Of a stretch of DNA of 60,000 nucleotides, positions 47,501 to 55,286 are shown piece by piece (positions within the stretch are counted from its first letter, which is position 1; each line of letters starts with the position of its first letter). Where the stretch lies: positions 6,264,001-6,324,000 of the forward strand of contig NC_079881.1 in the NCBI RefSeq assembly GCF_029227915.1. Reading direction: 5' to 3'. The translations under genes were made by a program, and so were the position numbers. The notes beneath the pieces are model-generated. The model did not search any database and was not told the DNA's origin. It saw only the letters and a list, made by a program, of their open reading frames with translations. This stretch comes from Hydractinia symbiolongicarpus (taxonomy: Eukaryota; Cnidaria; Hydrozoa; Anthoathecata; Hydractiniidae).

Positions 47501-50101
47501 CCAGCAAGCAAAGTGCGCTGTTCTGTTCATTGCGCAAAACGCGTTTGCCGGATTTTTATTATGAGCGCGGGATATACGGAATGTGAGCATTTTAACCGGT
47601 TTGTAGCCCCTTTAATAAGAAGTAAAATCTATAAAAAACTGGCTCAATAAAATAAAAACATGTGGTCTCTAAAATAAGTTTTCTTGTCGTGGATTGAGTT
47701 TTTTATTATGTTTGTTTAGGTGGAATCAACTAGATATTGTTATCGTGTTTCTATCGATAATCGGAATCGTGTTTGAAGAACTAAACTCCAGTTTACCGAT
47801 AAATCCAACGATCATTCGTATTATGCGAGTACTTCGAATTGCACGTGTGTTAAAAATCCTCAAGGCTGCCGATGGTATTCAAAGATTACTGAACTGCGTT
47901 TCCCAATCTCTACCACAGGTGAGCGAGATAATAACTAAACGATAGCACTGTGATCAGAATTAGACTCCGTGATGAAGAACAATGCATTTGAAAAAGTGCC
48001 CTCCACTTTGTAAACTAAGTCCTGTGACGACAAGAAGAAAGTCAAGCGCCCTTGCCTGCCATTTAATAAACTGGCCTACCATTTTTATTTTTCAAATGGC
48101 TTAAAGATTTCACCTTAACTAAAGTTTTATATGTTTTAATTTTTTTTGCCAGGTTGGAAATTTGTCGATGTTGTTTCTGCTGATTTTTTTTATCTTCTCT
48201 GCTCTTGGTATTGAACTCTTCGGCGGACTGGGTAAGAAGCTGTTTGGAAAGTTTAGTTTTTAATGTAATCAGCGTCTTAATTTTTTTCTGTGTTGACTGT
48301 CGAAAAGAATTATAATGATTGGATAATTAAGAAAATTAATAAATAAATGAACGAAAGAATAAATGAATGAATGAATAAATGAATTAATGAATATATAAAT
48401 AAATAAATGAAATAATGAATGAATGAATAAATGAATGAATAGATGAATGAATAAATTAATAAATGAATCGATGAATGAAGGAATGAATGAATGAATAAAG
48501 GAATAAATAAATGAATGGCTAAAATGACTAAATGACTTTATGAAAGACTGGATGAATGAATGTGGCCACTTATGAACAGAGTTAAACTCAAAATACATTT
48601 TTCATGTGTTTTTTTTAGATTGCAAAAATAATGAGTGTGCTGGTTTGAGCAGACATGCACATTTTGACGATTTCACTTACGCTTTATTAACGTTGTTTCG
48701 TATTTCAACCGGAGATAATTGGAGTGGATTATTAAAGGTAGATTGATTTGCAATTCTTTCTTGAAATTCAAAGTATTCCAAATGTTACGGCGAAGAGTCT
48801 TGGTGCGACAAAACATTGAATTGGTAGTACTTCAGATAACATTTCGTACATACCTTAATTTGAACTTCAGCAGTCTTTAGCAGTCTTTACTTAATGTATC
48901 CTGCGTTAACACCCTTGATAAACGCTAAAATTGAGAATCAAAATGCTATCAAATCCTTTTTTTGCGAAATTTAATTCCTACGAAGTATTATTTCGCTAAA
49001 GTTTTATTTTTACCAAAGTTCTCGCGAAAATTAATTTCCTTAAGGTGCTAATTTTTTTTCGTGAAATTACTAAAATTGTTATAAATTTGTAATAAATTAC
49101 CAGTAATTATTTCTGTGGAAATTTTCGGCGTGTGTGTGTTTGCGAATAACTATTTATACATTTCCTTCTTTCAGGATTGCATCAACGAAGATTTGTGTCC
49201 TGAAGGATGTCCCATAATGCCTTACGTTGCGCCAATATATTTCGCTGTCTTTGTGTTAGCCTCGCAGTTTGTGTTAGTAAATGTTGTTGTGGCCGTACTT
49301 ATGAAACAACTTGAAGATGCGAAGGATACGCTGATTTTGAGCCCTCCACCTAGGAGCGCCTCCAGAAACACTTGCCAAGATAAAAGCGAAAATAAAGACA
49401 ACCACGGAGGAGAGAGTAATAGAATGTCTATGGGCGAGACAGAGCCGTTATTTGCTTCGTCGCAACACGATGTCACGAGTGAGAATTTGAGTATGATTGC
49501 CAACACGGGCGAAGAAGATGGTAATGAAAATTACATGGAAATGGTGGAGAGAAAACCGAAGAGACAATCACATTACGATAATCTTTCGGTTACGGAATTT
49601 ACGCTTGCACAAACTCCCGAACACACTGGTGTGCTTTGTAATGATTTATTAAATAACTCTCCGAATGATGCTGAAGAGCCAAGGAATATTAATTTGGAAG
49701 GATATATAAGTGATAACAACAAAAGCTGTACGTCGAGTAAAGATAGTTTAAATATAACGAACGACAGTTTAAAAAGTAAAGATGACAACGTGACGGAGTT
49801 AAGTATGGATCAAGAAGTTAGCGAGAAAGAACCTAATGTAGATATACCTTTAAATAAAAGTACAAATAATGATGTGAGGGATGTAAAATGTTCTGAAGAA
49901 GGGAACCTTTCTTTTGATAGAGACAACGAAAATGTAGTAGAAGCAAATGACGATGCTGATGATGAGACACCGTTATTATGTGACAATGAGGCAGAGCCTT
50001 GTGTTGATAAACAGAGTAGGAACGACGCACAACTCAGCAAAAACGTTCGACCACGTTCTATGAGCAAAACATGTGATCCTGATAGGACTACAGTTGTATA
50101 A
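20199..50101 (+). CDS. Cav3: T-type voltage-gated calcium channel alpha-1 subunit (Cav3), 27 coding exons
   Basis: Full gene span. Joined exons give 5,982 bases in one open frame (1,993 residues); every exon-exon phase agrees and all 26 introns are GT-AG. Four 6TM domains carry S4 arginine ladders. The pore ring is E399 (TLEGW), E896 (TQEDW), D1320 (TKDGW) and D1678 (TGDNW), the EEDD signature that separates T-type from high-voltage (EEEE) channels. After IS6 the linker starts FSETRQRES, the conserved gating-brake start, and holds a His tract at 529-542. There is no IQ/EF-hand module or AID-type beta-subunit site, as expected for Cav3. The known role of the family is low-voltage-activated calcium entry at the plasma membrane. 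The length is somewhat short of human Cav3.1. The start codon is inferred; a 5' non-coding exon is likely. Confidence 0.95.
22091..22143. repeat. Short TCGCAAAA tandem repeat
   Basis: Five CGCAAA cores spaced about 10-12 bases apart, in Cav3 intron 1. Confidence 0.7.
22721..22853. repeat. 21-base tandem repeat (TGTATAAGTTGTCCTTACTT), about 6 copies
   Basis: Clear period of about 21 bases with T/C variation in GTTGTCCTT / GTTGTTCTT. In Cav3 intron 1. Confidence 0.85.
22939..23011. repeat. ~19-base tandem repeat (CTCGCCACTTTATTCTCC)
   Basis: Four pyrimidine-rich units in Cav3 intron 1. Confidence 0.75.
25702..25944 (+). CDS. Cav3: Cav3 exon 2: domain I S1-S3
   Basis: Acceptor GATTTCAG, then the frame [20 protein letters not shown] (S1), [19 protein letters not shown] (S2) and [13 protein letters not shown] (S3). 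The Met inside S1 is not the start; the frame stays open upstream through NFERLT to the acceptor. Donor GG|GTGAGT, phase 2. Confidence 0.95.
26663..26732. repeat. 16-bp inverted repeat with one mismatch
   Basis: TGCCCTGGTTATGTAT (26663-26678) and ATACATAACCCGGGCA (26717-26732), in Cav3 intron 2. It looks like a short foldback element end. Related CCGGCCTGGCAG and CCCAGG text occurs just upstream. Confidence 0.65.
26850..27370 (+). repeat. Dispersed repeat copy in intron 2 (CTATTCGGTCC family)
   Basis: Starts at TAACCTATTCGGTCCGGGG. Its body is related, in inverted orientation, to the repeat at 29985-30625 in intron 6: AAAAGGAACAAAATGGCAGC here matches the reverse complement of the text near 30565. 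Confidence 0.75.
28303..28338. repeat. Perfect 36-base palindrome without spacer
   Basis: 18-base arms meet at GGATCC (28318-28323); the left arm starts TGTTGCAATTTAAAAG. It lies 150 bases before Cav3 exon 3. Such a perfect spacer-free palindrome is unlikely by chance. Confidence 0.9.
28488..28582 (+). CDS. Cav3: Cav3 exon 3: domain I S4
   Basis: Codes for [20 protein letters not shown] and [11 protein letters not shown], the IS3-S4 loop and voltage-sensor arginines. Acceptor ACTTTTAG, donor A|GTAAGT, phase 1. The IS3-S4 loop has no His equivalent to the metal-binding residue known in Cav3.2. Confidence 0.95.
28676..28859 (+). CDS. Cav3: Cav3 exon 4: domain I S4-S5 linker and S5
   Basis: [19 protein letters not shown] then [20 protein letters not shown], the hallmark IS5 of T-type channels. 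Donor AA|GTGAGT, phase 2. Confidence 0.96.
29021..29342 (+). CDS. Cav3: Cav3 exon 5: domain I extracellular turret
   Basis: A long extracellular loop between IS5 and the pore with five cysteines, e.g. [32 protein letters not shown], and several N-glycosylation sequons (NIS, NFT, NTT). It ends [13 protein letters not shown] before the pore. Donor CAG|GTGTGT, phase 0. Confidence 0.95.
29596..29688 (+). CDS. Cav3: Cav3 exon 6: domain I selectivity filter (E399)
   Basis: [20 protein letters not shown] with filter Glu in TLEGW, then the start of IS6 ([11 protein letters not shown]). Confidence 0.96.
29985..30625 (-). repeat. Dispersed repeat copy in intron 6, inverted relative to intron 2 copy
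   Basis: Begins with CCCTATTCGGTCCAGG and continues with text that is the reverse complement of the intron 2 copy, at clearly diverged but alignable identity. Confidence 0.72.
30655..30692 (+). mobile_element. Helitron-like 3' end fragment
   Basis: GGTGGATTTTACCAC hairpin followed by CTTATCAACTAG and then T, as in the 8-9 kb family. Only the 3' end is recognisable. Confidence 0.3.
30779..31729 (+). CDS. Cav3: Cav3 exon 7: IS6, gating brake, I-II linker, IIS1
   Basis: Starts [18 protein letters not shown] (end of IS6) and SETRQRES, the gating-brake helix start. The 951-base exon also encodes the I-II linker with a 7-His run, an Ile and a 4-His run (31088-31123), an acidic patch [14 protein letters not shown], and IIS1 ([20 protein letters not shown]). 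Mammalian Cav3.1 has a His-rich tract at the same place. Donor CAG|GTAACA, phase 0. Confidence 0.96.
31088..31129 (+). repeat. In-frame CAY (histidine) repeat in Cav3 I-II loop
   Basis: Seven His codons, ATT, four His codons, TTA and CAT, mixing CAT and CAC, so it is not a pure trinucleotide slippage tract. Confidence 0.9.
31883..32034 (+). CDS. Cav3: Cav3 exon 8: domain II S2-S3
   Basis: [20 protein letters not shown] ... [20 protein letters not shown] ... FDGAIVII. Donor AAG|GTAAAT, phase 2. The donor is the first unit of a tandem repeat (see 32035-32148). Confidence 0.95.
32035..32148 (+). repeat. 19-base tandem repeat carrying iterated donor sites
   Basis: GGTAAATATGTGACTATGT units place GT at 32035, 32054, 32073, 32092, 32111 and 32130, an exact 19-base register. 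The first is the real exon 8 donor. Confidence 0.92.
32500..32794 (+). CDS. Cav3: Cav3 exon 9: domain II S4-S5 and turret
   Basis: [20 protein letters not shown] (S4), [20 protein letters not shown] (S5), then a short extracellular turret ([20 protein letters not shown]) with no cysteine. Donor CAA|GTGAGT, phase 0. The upstream open frame from 32453 is intronic. Confidence 0.96.
33234..33392 (+). CDS. Cav3: Cav3 exon 10: domain II filter (E896) and IIS6
   Basis: [20 protein letters not shown] with filter Glu, then [18 protein letters not shown] (IIS6). Donor ACA|GTTAGT is weaker than its neighbours, but it keeps phase 0 with exon 11. Confidence 0.93.
33607..35530 (-). mobile_element. Broken LINE (non-LTR retrotransposon), antisense in Cav3 intron 10
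   Basis: The minus strand encodes a reverse transcriptase with recognisable RT blocks: [11 protein letters not shown] entry, [81 protein letters not shown] and the catalytic [14 protein letters not shown] Cys-rich knuckle ([18 protein letters not shown]) and a C-terminal region ([21 protein letters not shown]) follow. Breaks: a frameshift near 35355, another between about 34340 and 34450, and an in-frame stop within the knuckle (near 34325). The 5' endonuclease is missing. The 3' end is an (ATGATG)-like tail at 33607-33630. It is dead. Confidence 0.9.
35846..36078 (+). CDS. Cav3: Cav3 exon 11: II-III linker
   Basis: Acceptor TTCTTCTTAG, then [20 protein letters not shown] and polar text to TLDPFQK. 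Low conservation is expected here; phases 0 and 2 fit its neighbours. Donor AA|GTATGG was chosen over a GTAATT six bases later because only it keeps frame with exon 12. Confidence 0.85.
36330..36423 (+). CDS. Cav3: Cav3 exon 12: II-III linker
   Basis: [20 protein letters not shown] then [11 protein letters not shown], ending GAG|GTATAA. It is supported mainly by phase and the acceptor TTGTGGTTAG. Confidence 0.78.
36876..36997 (+). CDS. Cav3: Cav3 exon 13: II-III linker end
   Basis: [17 protein letters not shown], then [20 protein letters not shown], which matches the conserved PACC...W..Y..PP segment before IIIS1 in Cav3 channels. Donor AA|GTAAAT, phase 2. Confidence 0.92.
37457..37580 (+). 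CDS. Cav3: Cav3 exon 14: domain III S1
   Basis: [40 protein letters not shown]. Typical IIIS1 with the ERP motif. Donor ACT|GTAAGT, phase 0. Confidence 0.95.
37865..37975. repeat. (GAAT)n-type microsatellite in Cav3 intron 14
   Basis: Interrupted GAATGAATGAAT tract with ATAAATGA variants. Confidence 0.85.
38055..38123 (+). CDS. Cav3: Cav3 exon 15: domain III S2 (69 bases)
   Basis: [20 protein letters not shown] and CIK. A 23-codon exon with acceptor TTTGTTTAG and donor AAG|GTGAGT. Confidence 0.94.
38554..38741 (+). CDS. Cav3: Cav3 exon 16: domain III S3-S4
   Basis: [40 protein letters not shown], then [15 protein letters not shown] (S4). Donor AG|GTTTGC is a weak GT site but keeps phase 2. 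Confidence 0.93.
39296..39422 (+). CDS. Cav3: Cav3 exon 17: domain III S4-S5 linker and S5
   Basis: [42 protein letters not shown]. Donor CAG|GTAAGA, phase 0. Confidence 0.95.
39745..40864 (+). repeat. 28/27-base minisatellite (CTAGCTGATTGCATATATAA), about 40 copies
   Basis: In intron 17. The first ~26 units have a 28-base period with CGTTATGG or CGTTATGA ends. From about 40520 a 27-base subfamily with ACATATGA takes over. The array runs up to the acceptor of exon 18, whose junction is CTAG|CTG, the same core as the repeat unit. Confidence 0.95.
40865..40999 (+). CDS. Cav3: Cav3 exon 18: domain III turret
   Basis: [42 protein letters not shown]. Two cysteines and the NFDN motif before the pore. 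45 codons, phase 0 at both ends. Confidence 0.95.
41337..41426 (+). CDS. Cav3: Cav3 exon 19: domain III filter (D1320)
   Basis: [20 protein letters not shown] with filter Asp in TKDGW, then [10 protein letters not shown]. Asp in domain III is one of the two T-type marker residues. Confidence 0.96.
42310..42496 (+). CDS. Cav3: Cav3 exon 20: domain III S6 and III-IV linker start
   Basis: [40 protein letters not shown], then an acidic helix ([14 protein letters not shown]). Donor CAG|GTATAG, phase 1. Read-through into the intron would add 22 residues and then stop at 42562-42564. Confidence 0.95.
44340..44605. repeat. Degenerate ~20-base tandem repeat (CACACATATATAACATACGA)
   Basis: About ten imperfect units of ACACATATATA plus ACATACGAC or similar, in Cav3 intron 20, just before exon 21. 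Confidence 0.75.
44653..44850 (+). CDS. Cav3: Cav3 exon 21: III-IV linker
   Basis: [40 protein letters not shown] and a basic/serine-rich stretch ending KPQFDT. Identity is low but the phases (1 and 1) fit both neighbours. Donor T|GTAAGA. Confidence 0.82.
45806..45954 (+). CDS. Cav3: Cav3 exon 22: domain IV S1
   Basis: [49 protein letters not shown]. Matches the YSR.R..V..L....Y.D L pattern of Cav3 IVS1. Confidence 0.95.
46075..46184 (+). CDS. Cav3: Cav3 exon 23: domain IV S2
   Basis: [36 protein letters not shown]. Donor CG|GTAATA, phase 2. Confidence 0.95.
46423..46782. mobile_element. TA-flanked MITE in Cav3 intron 23
   Basis: 17-base terminal inverted repeats: CTGTAAAATGCCGTAAT (46425-46441) and the reverse complement of CCGTAAAATGCCGTAAT (46764-46780), one mismatch, bounded by TA on both sides. 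The interior has a 16-base tandem GCGCACCCGGTTATAA (46447-46518). No transposase. The TA duplication suggests a Tc1/mariner-type origin. Confidence 0.85.
47720..47918 (+). CDS. Cav3: Cav3 exon 24: domain IV S3-S4
   Basis: [55 protein letters not shown]. The [20 protein letters not shown] block is nearly invariant in Cav3. Donor CAG|GTGAGC. Confidence 0.97.
48153..48231 (+). CDS. Cav3: Cav3 exon 25: domain IV S5
   Basis: [26 protein letters not shown]. Donor G|GTAAGA, phase 1. Confidence 0.95.
48335..48565. repeat. (GAAT)n/(AAAT)n microsatellite in Cav3 intron 25
   Basis: About 230 bases of interrupted ATGAATGAATAAATGA. The minus-strand frame through it ([10 protein letters not shown]...) is an artefact of the repeat. 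Confidence 0.9.
48619..48737 (+). CDS. Cav3: Cav3 exon 26: domain IV filter (D1678)
   Basis: [44 protein letters not shown] supplies the fourth filter residue, Asp. Confidence 0.97.
49175..50101 (+). CDS. Cav3: Cav3 exon 27: domain IV S6 and C-terminal tail
   Basis: [40 protein letters not shown] and [10 protein letters not shown] (IVS6), then a hydrophilic tail of about 250 residues rich in Asn, Asp and Ser with no recognised domain. The protein ends DPDRTTVV, a possible class I PDZ ligand. The real exon starts at the acceptor TTCTTTCAG; the open frame upstream from 49115 is intronic. Confidence 0.96.
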   Translation, partial: DCINEDLCPEGCPIMPYVAPIYFAVFVLASQFVLVNVVVAVLMKQLEDAKDTLILSPPPRSASRNTCQDKSENKDNHGGESNRMSMGETEPLFASSQHDVTSENLSMIANTGEEDGNENYMEMVERKPKRQSHYDNLSVTEFTLAQTPEHTGVLCNDLLNNSPNDAEEPRNINLEGYISDNNKSCTSSKDSLNITNDSLKSKDDNVTELSMDQEVSEKEPNVDIPLNKSTNNDVRDVKCSEEGNLSFDRDNENVVEANDDADDETPLLCDNEAEPCVDKQSRNDAQLSKNVRPRSMSKTCDPDRTTVV

Positions 50102-50128
50102 AATAAATTTATCTAAAGTTTTAATAAA
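50102..50128 (+). terminator. Candidate Cav3 polyadenylation signals
   Basis: AATAAA occurs directly after the stop (50102-50107) and again at 50123-50128. Either could serve a short 3' UTR. Confidence 0.45.
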
Positions 50129-52762
50129 TAGTAGAAGTAACGCATCCTCTTACGCAGGGTCTTTTGGCCCCTGAGCGAAAATGACAAAATGCCCTGGGAA
50201 CAAGGCTGGAAGTAACGTAAACTTTTTTGCGTACAAATTCGACCATGACAAGCATTAGCTTTGCGCAATAGCAAACAAATTACGCCAGTTTAAATTTGTC
50301 ACGGTTATAGTTGTAAAGGGCTGGGTGGTTTGCCTGTTGCTAGGGGAGAAGTACTTAAAATTCAAATTTACCCTAAAAATTAAACACCATTCAAAATAGC
50401 GGATGCGTACAAAAATCCTTTCTGTTGCAATCTTTATTCAAATATTTTAAAAAGTTCGAGAAGACAAAACAGTGTTACTACAAGTTAATACGAATTTCCT
50501 CTCTTAACTTTTACCATCAACATGACTACTTTTTTTCATAGCTTTGTACAGTATTTCGTCTTCTGTCAATATTTTTAACAAATCGATGTTTCTCGATTTT
50601 TATTTTGTTAATTTAATATAGTTTAATTTTCTAAAAATACTTTTAGTGAAGCAATAGATGTACTAATTTTTTTAAAGAAAAAATATTATTTTTTGGAATA
50701 ATTATCTAGTATTGTTGTAAGAAACCTTGGTTTGTGTTCAACCTGGGTGTATATTTTGCACATGCCCGGAAATTCTTTTTTGAAGTGTATTACTGTCACA
50801 TCATGTATTACTGTTTTTATTTTGCTACAACGGGAAAACAAAACAAGAAAAAGGCTGGTCATGAGTTTCTTTTCCTGTCGTTTTTGAAGTATGACAACAA
50901 TAAAGCAAAACTGGCGTTAAACGCACCGGTGTTGATTGATAGTACCCCAACCTCGTTGATAGCGGCGAAAAGGTCACTCCGTTAAAACGGCTCAGGGTCC
51001 AAAAGATCCCGGGGACGAGGTTGATAGTACCTGGTATCGGATCTTTTAAAAACTACTAAAAACACGCGTTTCTGTAGGAACACATGGTTGTTGTTTTGCA
51101 GATATAAACCCGTTAGCAACAAAGCTGTTGTCCATCAATTTGCGTCATAAAAGCGTAAGGGTAATTAGGGAAGTGCAAAACTCAAGCTTTCCATAACATT
51201 TCATAAAATTTTCGTAACATTGTCTACCCCACCTTTTTCTCCTCTATGACGGCGGTCTTTAGGGCCAAACATTGTTTTTTCTCAATCTAGATTATCAAGT
51301 TTCTAACAAGAAGCCCTGGGAGCTCTAAGAATTTCCGCTCGCTACCAAAACATTTGATGACAACCTGCTAATTCGTTATCGTGTCAAACATTCGAAGAGG
51401 TTTGGTGCATGAAGCTGTGAAGATAAAGCACACAAGTGACATTATATCTTACAACAAACGCAAACAAAACGAAACGTGTCATAATAAAATCACATTTTAA
51501 AAGGAATTGCTAACAAAAAATACAGCCTAACATTCATGGTTGAAAGTCTTGCGATTGAAACGTTTATGGTCTTAAACGGCATTTAGTTGACAAAAAATCA
51601 AAATTTTGATGTGACCCTCCTGTTCAGCATACTTTTTTTATTAACTGTGCCAATTTTTGTCGAAAATAAAGTAGTTTTAATTTTTGGACAAATTTTGGCC
51701 TAAAATTACATTTAGGTGACAAAAATCAAAATTATAATGTCACCATTATGTTCAGCATACTTTTTTGTCGAAAAAAAATACCAATTTGGCCTGAAACGTC
51801 GAAATGACTTCCCAGTACTGAGGGAGTTTGGGTACGAAGTTTAAATCTGTGAGGTTGCAATTGACCATTTGGGACAGGGTTAGTCAGTTATACCTTTCCT
51901 CCAAGGTTATACCAATACTATCCTCCTCTCAAAGAAAAAAAATATTTTCGGCTACCGTAGAACCTCAACAGAAGGTTCAAAATGGGTTAAAAATGTCTTA
52001 GATTGGCAAGAATTGAAAATATCAACCAGATCAGCCTCTTCTTCGAAGGCTGAGGTCTCTAGCATATCCTTAAAATATCTGGTTAACAGGGGCAACTGGA
52101 AAGGAAGTTCTGCATAAAATCATAGTCATAAGAAACTAGGATATATAGTGAATGATCTGCTATATGCAGAGGATGTTTGTCCCGAACGCCGCGCTCATAG
52201 CGCACAGACAAAATTGGTTGTTATTTTAGATCGTTAAAACCTCTTAAAACTTCCGGTGCTTCCTTTCTAAGGAAAAGGCTGTGTATTGTTCCCAATCGAA
52301 AAAGGGTGCGCTTGCTTATTGGTTCTAGGTATAGCAAACCTTGGCAAAATTTAATTCCATCATCATGTGGAGATAAGTTAGTGTTCAATTTTTTCACCTC
52401 GGTTGACAATTTTGGTTTATAACAGACAAAATGTAATGTTAGCGAGCCCGGGTGGGGTTTTCTACAACTCAATTGTATAAAATTGATGTGTATTACATTA
52501 AAATCTGAATACAAAGCTCATGAAATAAAAGTCTTTCCAACCGCCCAAAACAACGTAAATGTTTTGATATTGAAAAAAGCAGCACAGAAAAAAAGACATC
52601 GGATAAAACTTTATACTTGTCTGAAAGAGAAGTCACCTTCTGCTAAAATCTTAAAATTTTAAGATACCAAAAAAGTTAAAGATTTAGTCACACACAACAT
52701 AATATTTACAAAAAGTCTGTGTTTACAATAAATAAAAATTACTTTGAAAACCACGCATGGCT
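50129..52762. other. Intergenic between convergent Cav3 and H3.3; no gene recognised
   Basis: Holds a CCCTGGGAACAAGG-type dispersed motif (about 50150-50210), a CCCCAACCTCGTTGATAG / GGACGAGGTTGATAG pair (50943-51030), the tandem duplication at 51577-51800, and a tiny RT-like relic near 52142. An open frame on the minus strand (52514-52221) has no recognisable domain. Confidence 0.45.
51577..51800. repeat. Imperfect tandem duplication, ~131-base period
   Basis: GGCATTTAGTTGACAAAAAA ... TTCAGCATACTTTTTT recurs as TACATTTAGGTGACAAAAAT ... TTCAGCATACTTTTTT, both followed by GTCGAAAA-type text. Confidence 0.7.
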
Positions 52763-54857
<2,095 letters not shown>

Positions 54858-55286
54858 ATGGCGGCATCGTCAAACTACGATTTGTCCTTGGATCAAATTA
54901 TCAACAAAAATCGCAAGAAAAGTCACCGAAATATACAAAATAAAAACGCTGTAAATAATAAAAGGAATTTTAATGGAAAGAATAACAAGTTTGTAGAACT
55001 TAGAACTAGAACTAAACGCGTAAATAAACCTAATGTCAATGATAATAGGAGATCATTTCCTTTAAAAGGACTGAAAAGACCAAGCTTAATTAAGAATGGC
55101 GGAAAACCCTTCCATGAAAACAAAAAGAAAGCAATATTTACTGCTAAAAATAGAGTGAATAATCAAAATATACAAAAAGTCAAAACTGGTGCTGGAGAAG
55201 TTCGTCTTTTCACGAAGCATTTTGATGCAAGAGCCAAGCTTCAAGCTAAAAAACAGGCTTTAAAATCACCATCAGCAGTAGCAAAG
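54858..55286 (+). CDS. POLDIP3-like gene, exon 1
   Basis: MAASSNYDLSLDQIINKNRK ... SPSAVAK, 143 codons, donor AAG|GTGAGT, phase 0. The ATG lies in CAAGATGGCGGC, an exact match to the known YY1 consensus core. Confidence 0.85.

Noticed and set aside
48269-48598. 109-residue minus-strand ORF ([10 protein letters not shown]...)
   Set aside because: It is translation of the (GAAT)n microsatellite.
49115-49174. Extension of the last Cav3 exon upstream to an in-frame start
   Set aside because: TTTCTTTCAG at 49165-49174 is a strong acceptor and the next residues (DCINEDLC) continue exon 26; upstream residues are not channel-like.
52142-52182. GYIVNDLLYAEDV on the plus strand, similar to the RT box LLYADD
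   Set aside because: Only about 13 residues match and the surroundings show no RT blocks; too short to call a LINE relic.
52221-52514. 97-residue minus-strand ORF downstream of H3.3
   Set aside because: No recognisable domain or exon structure; it could be repeat-derived but cannot be supported.
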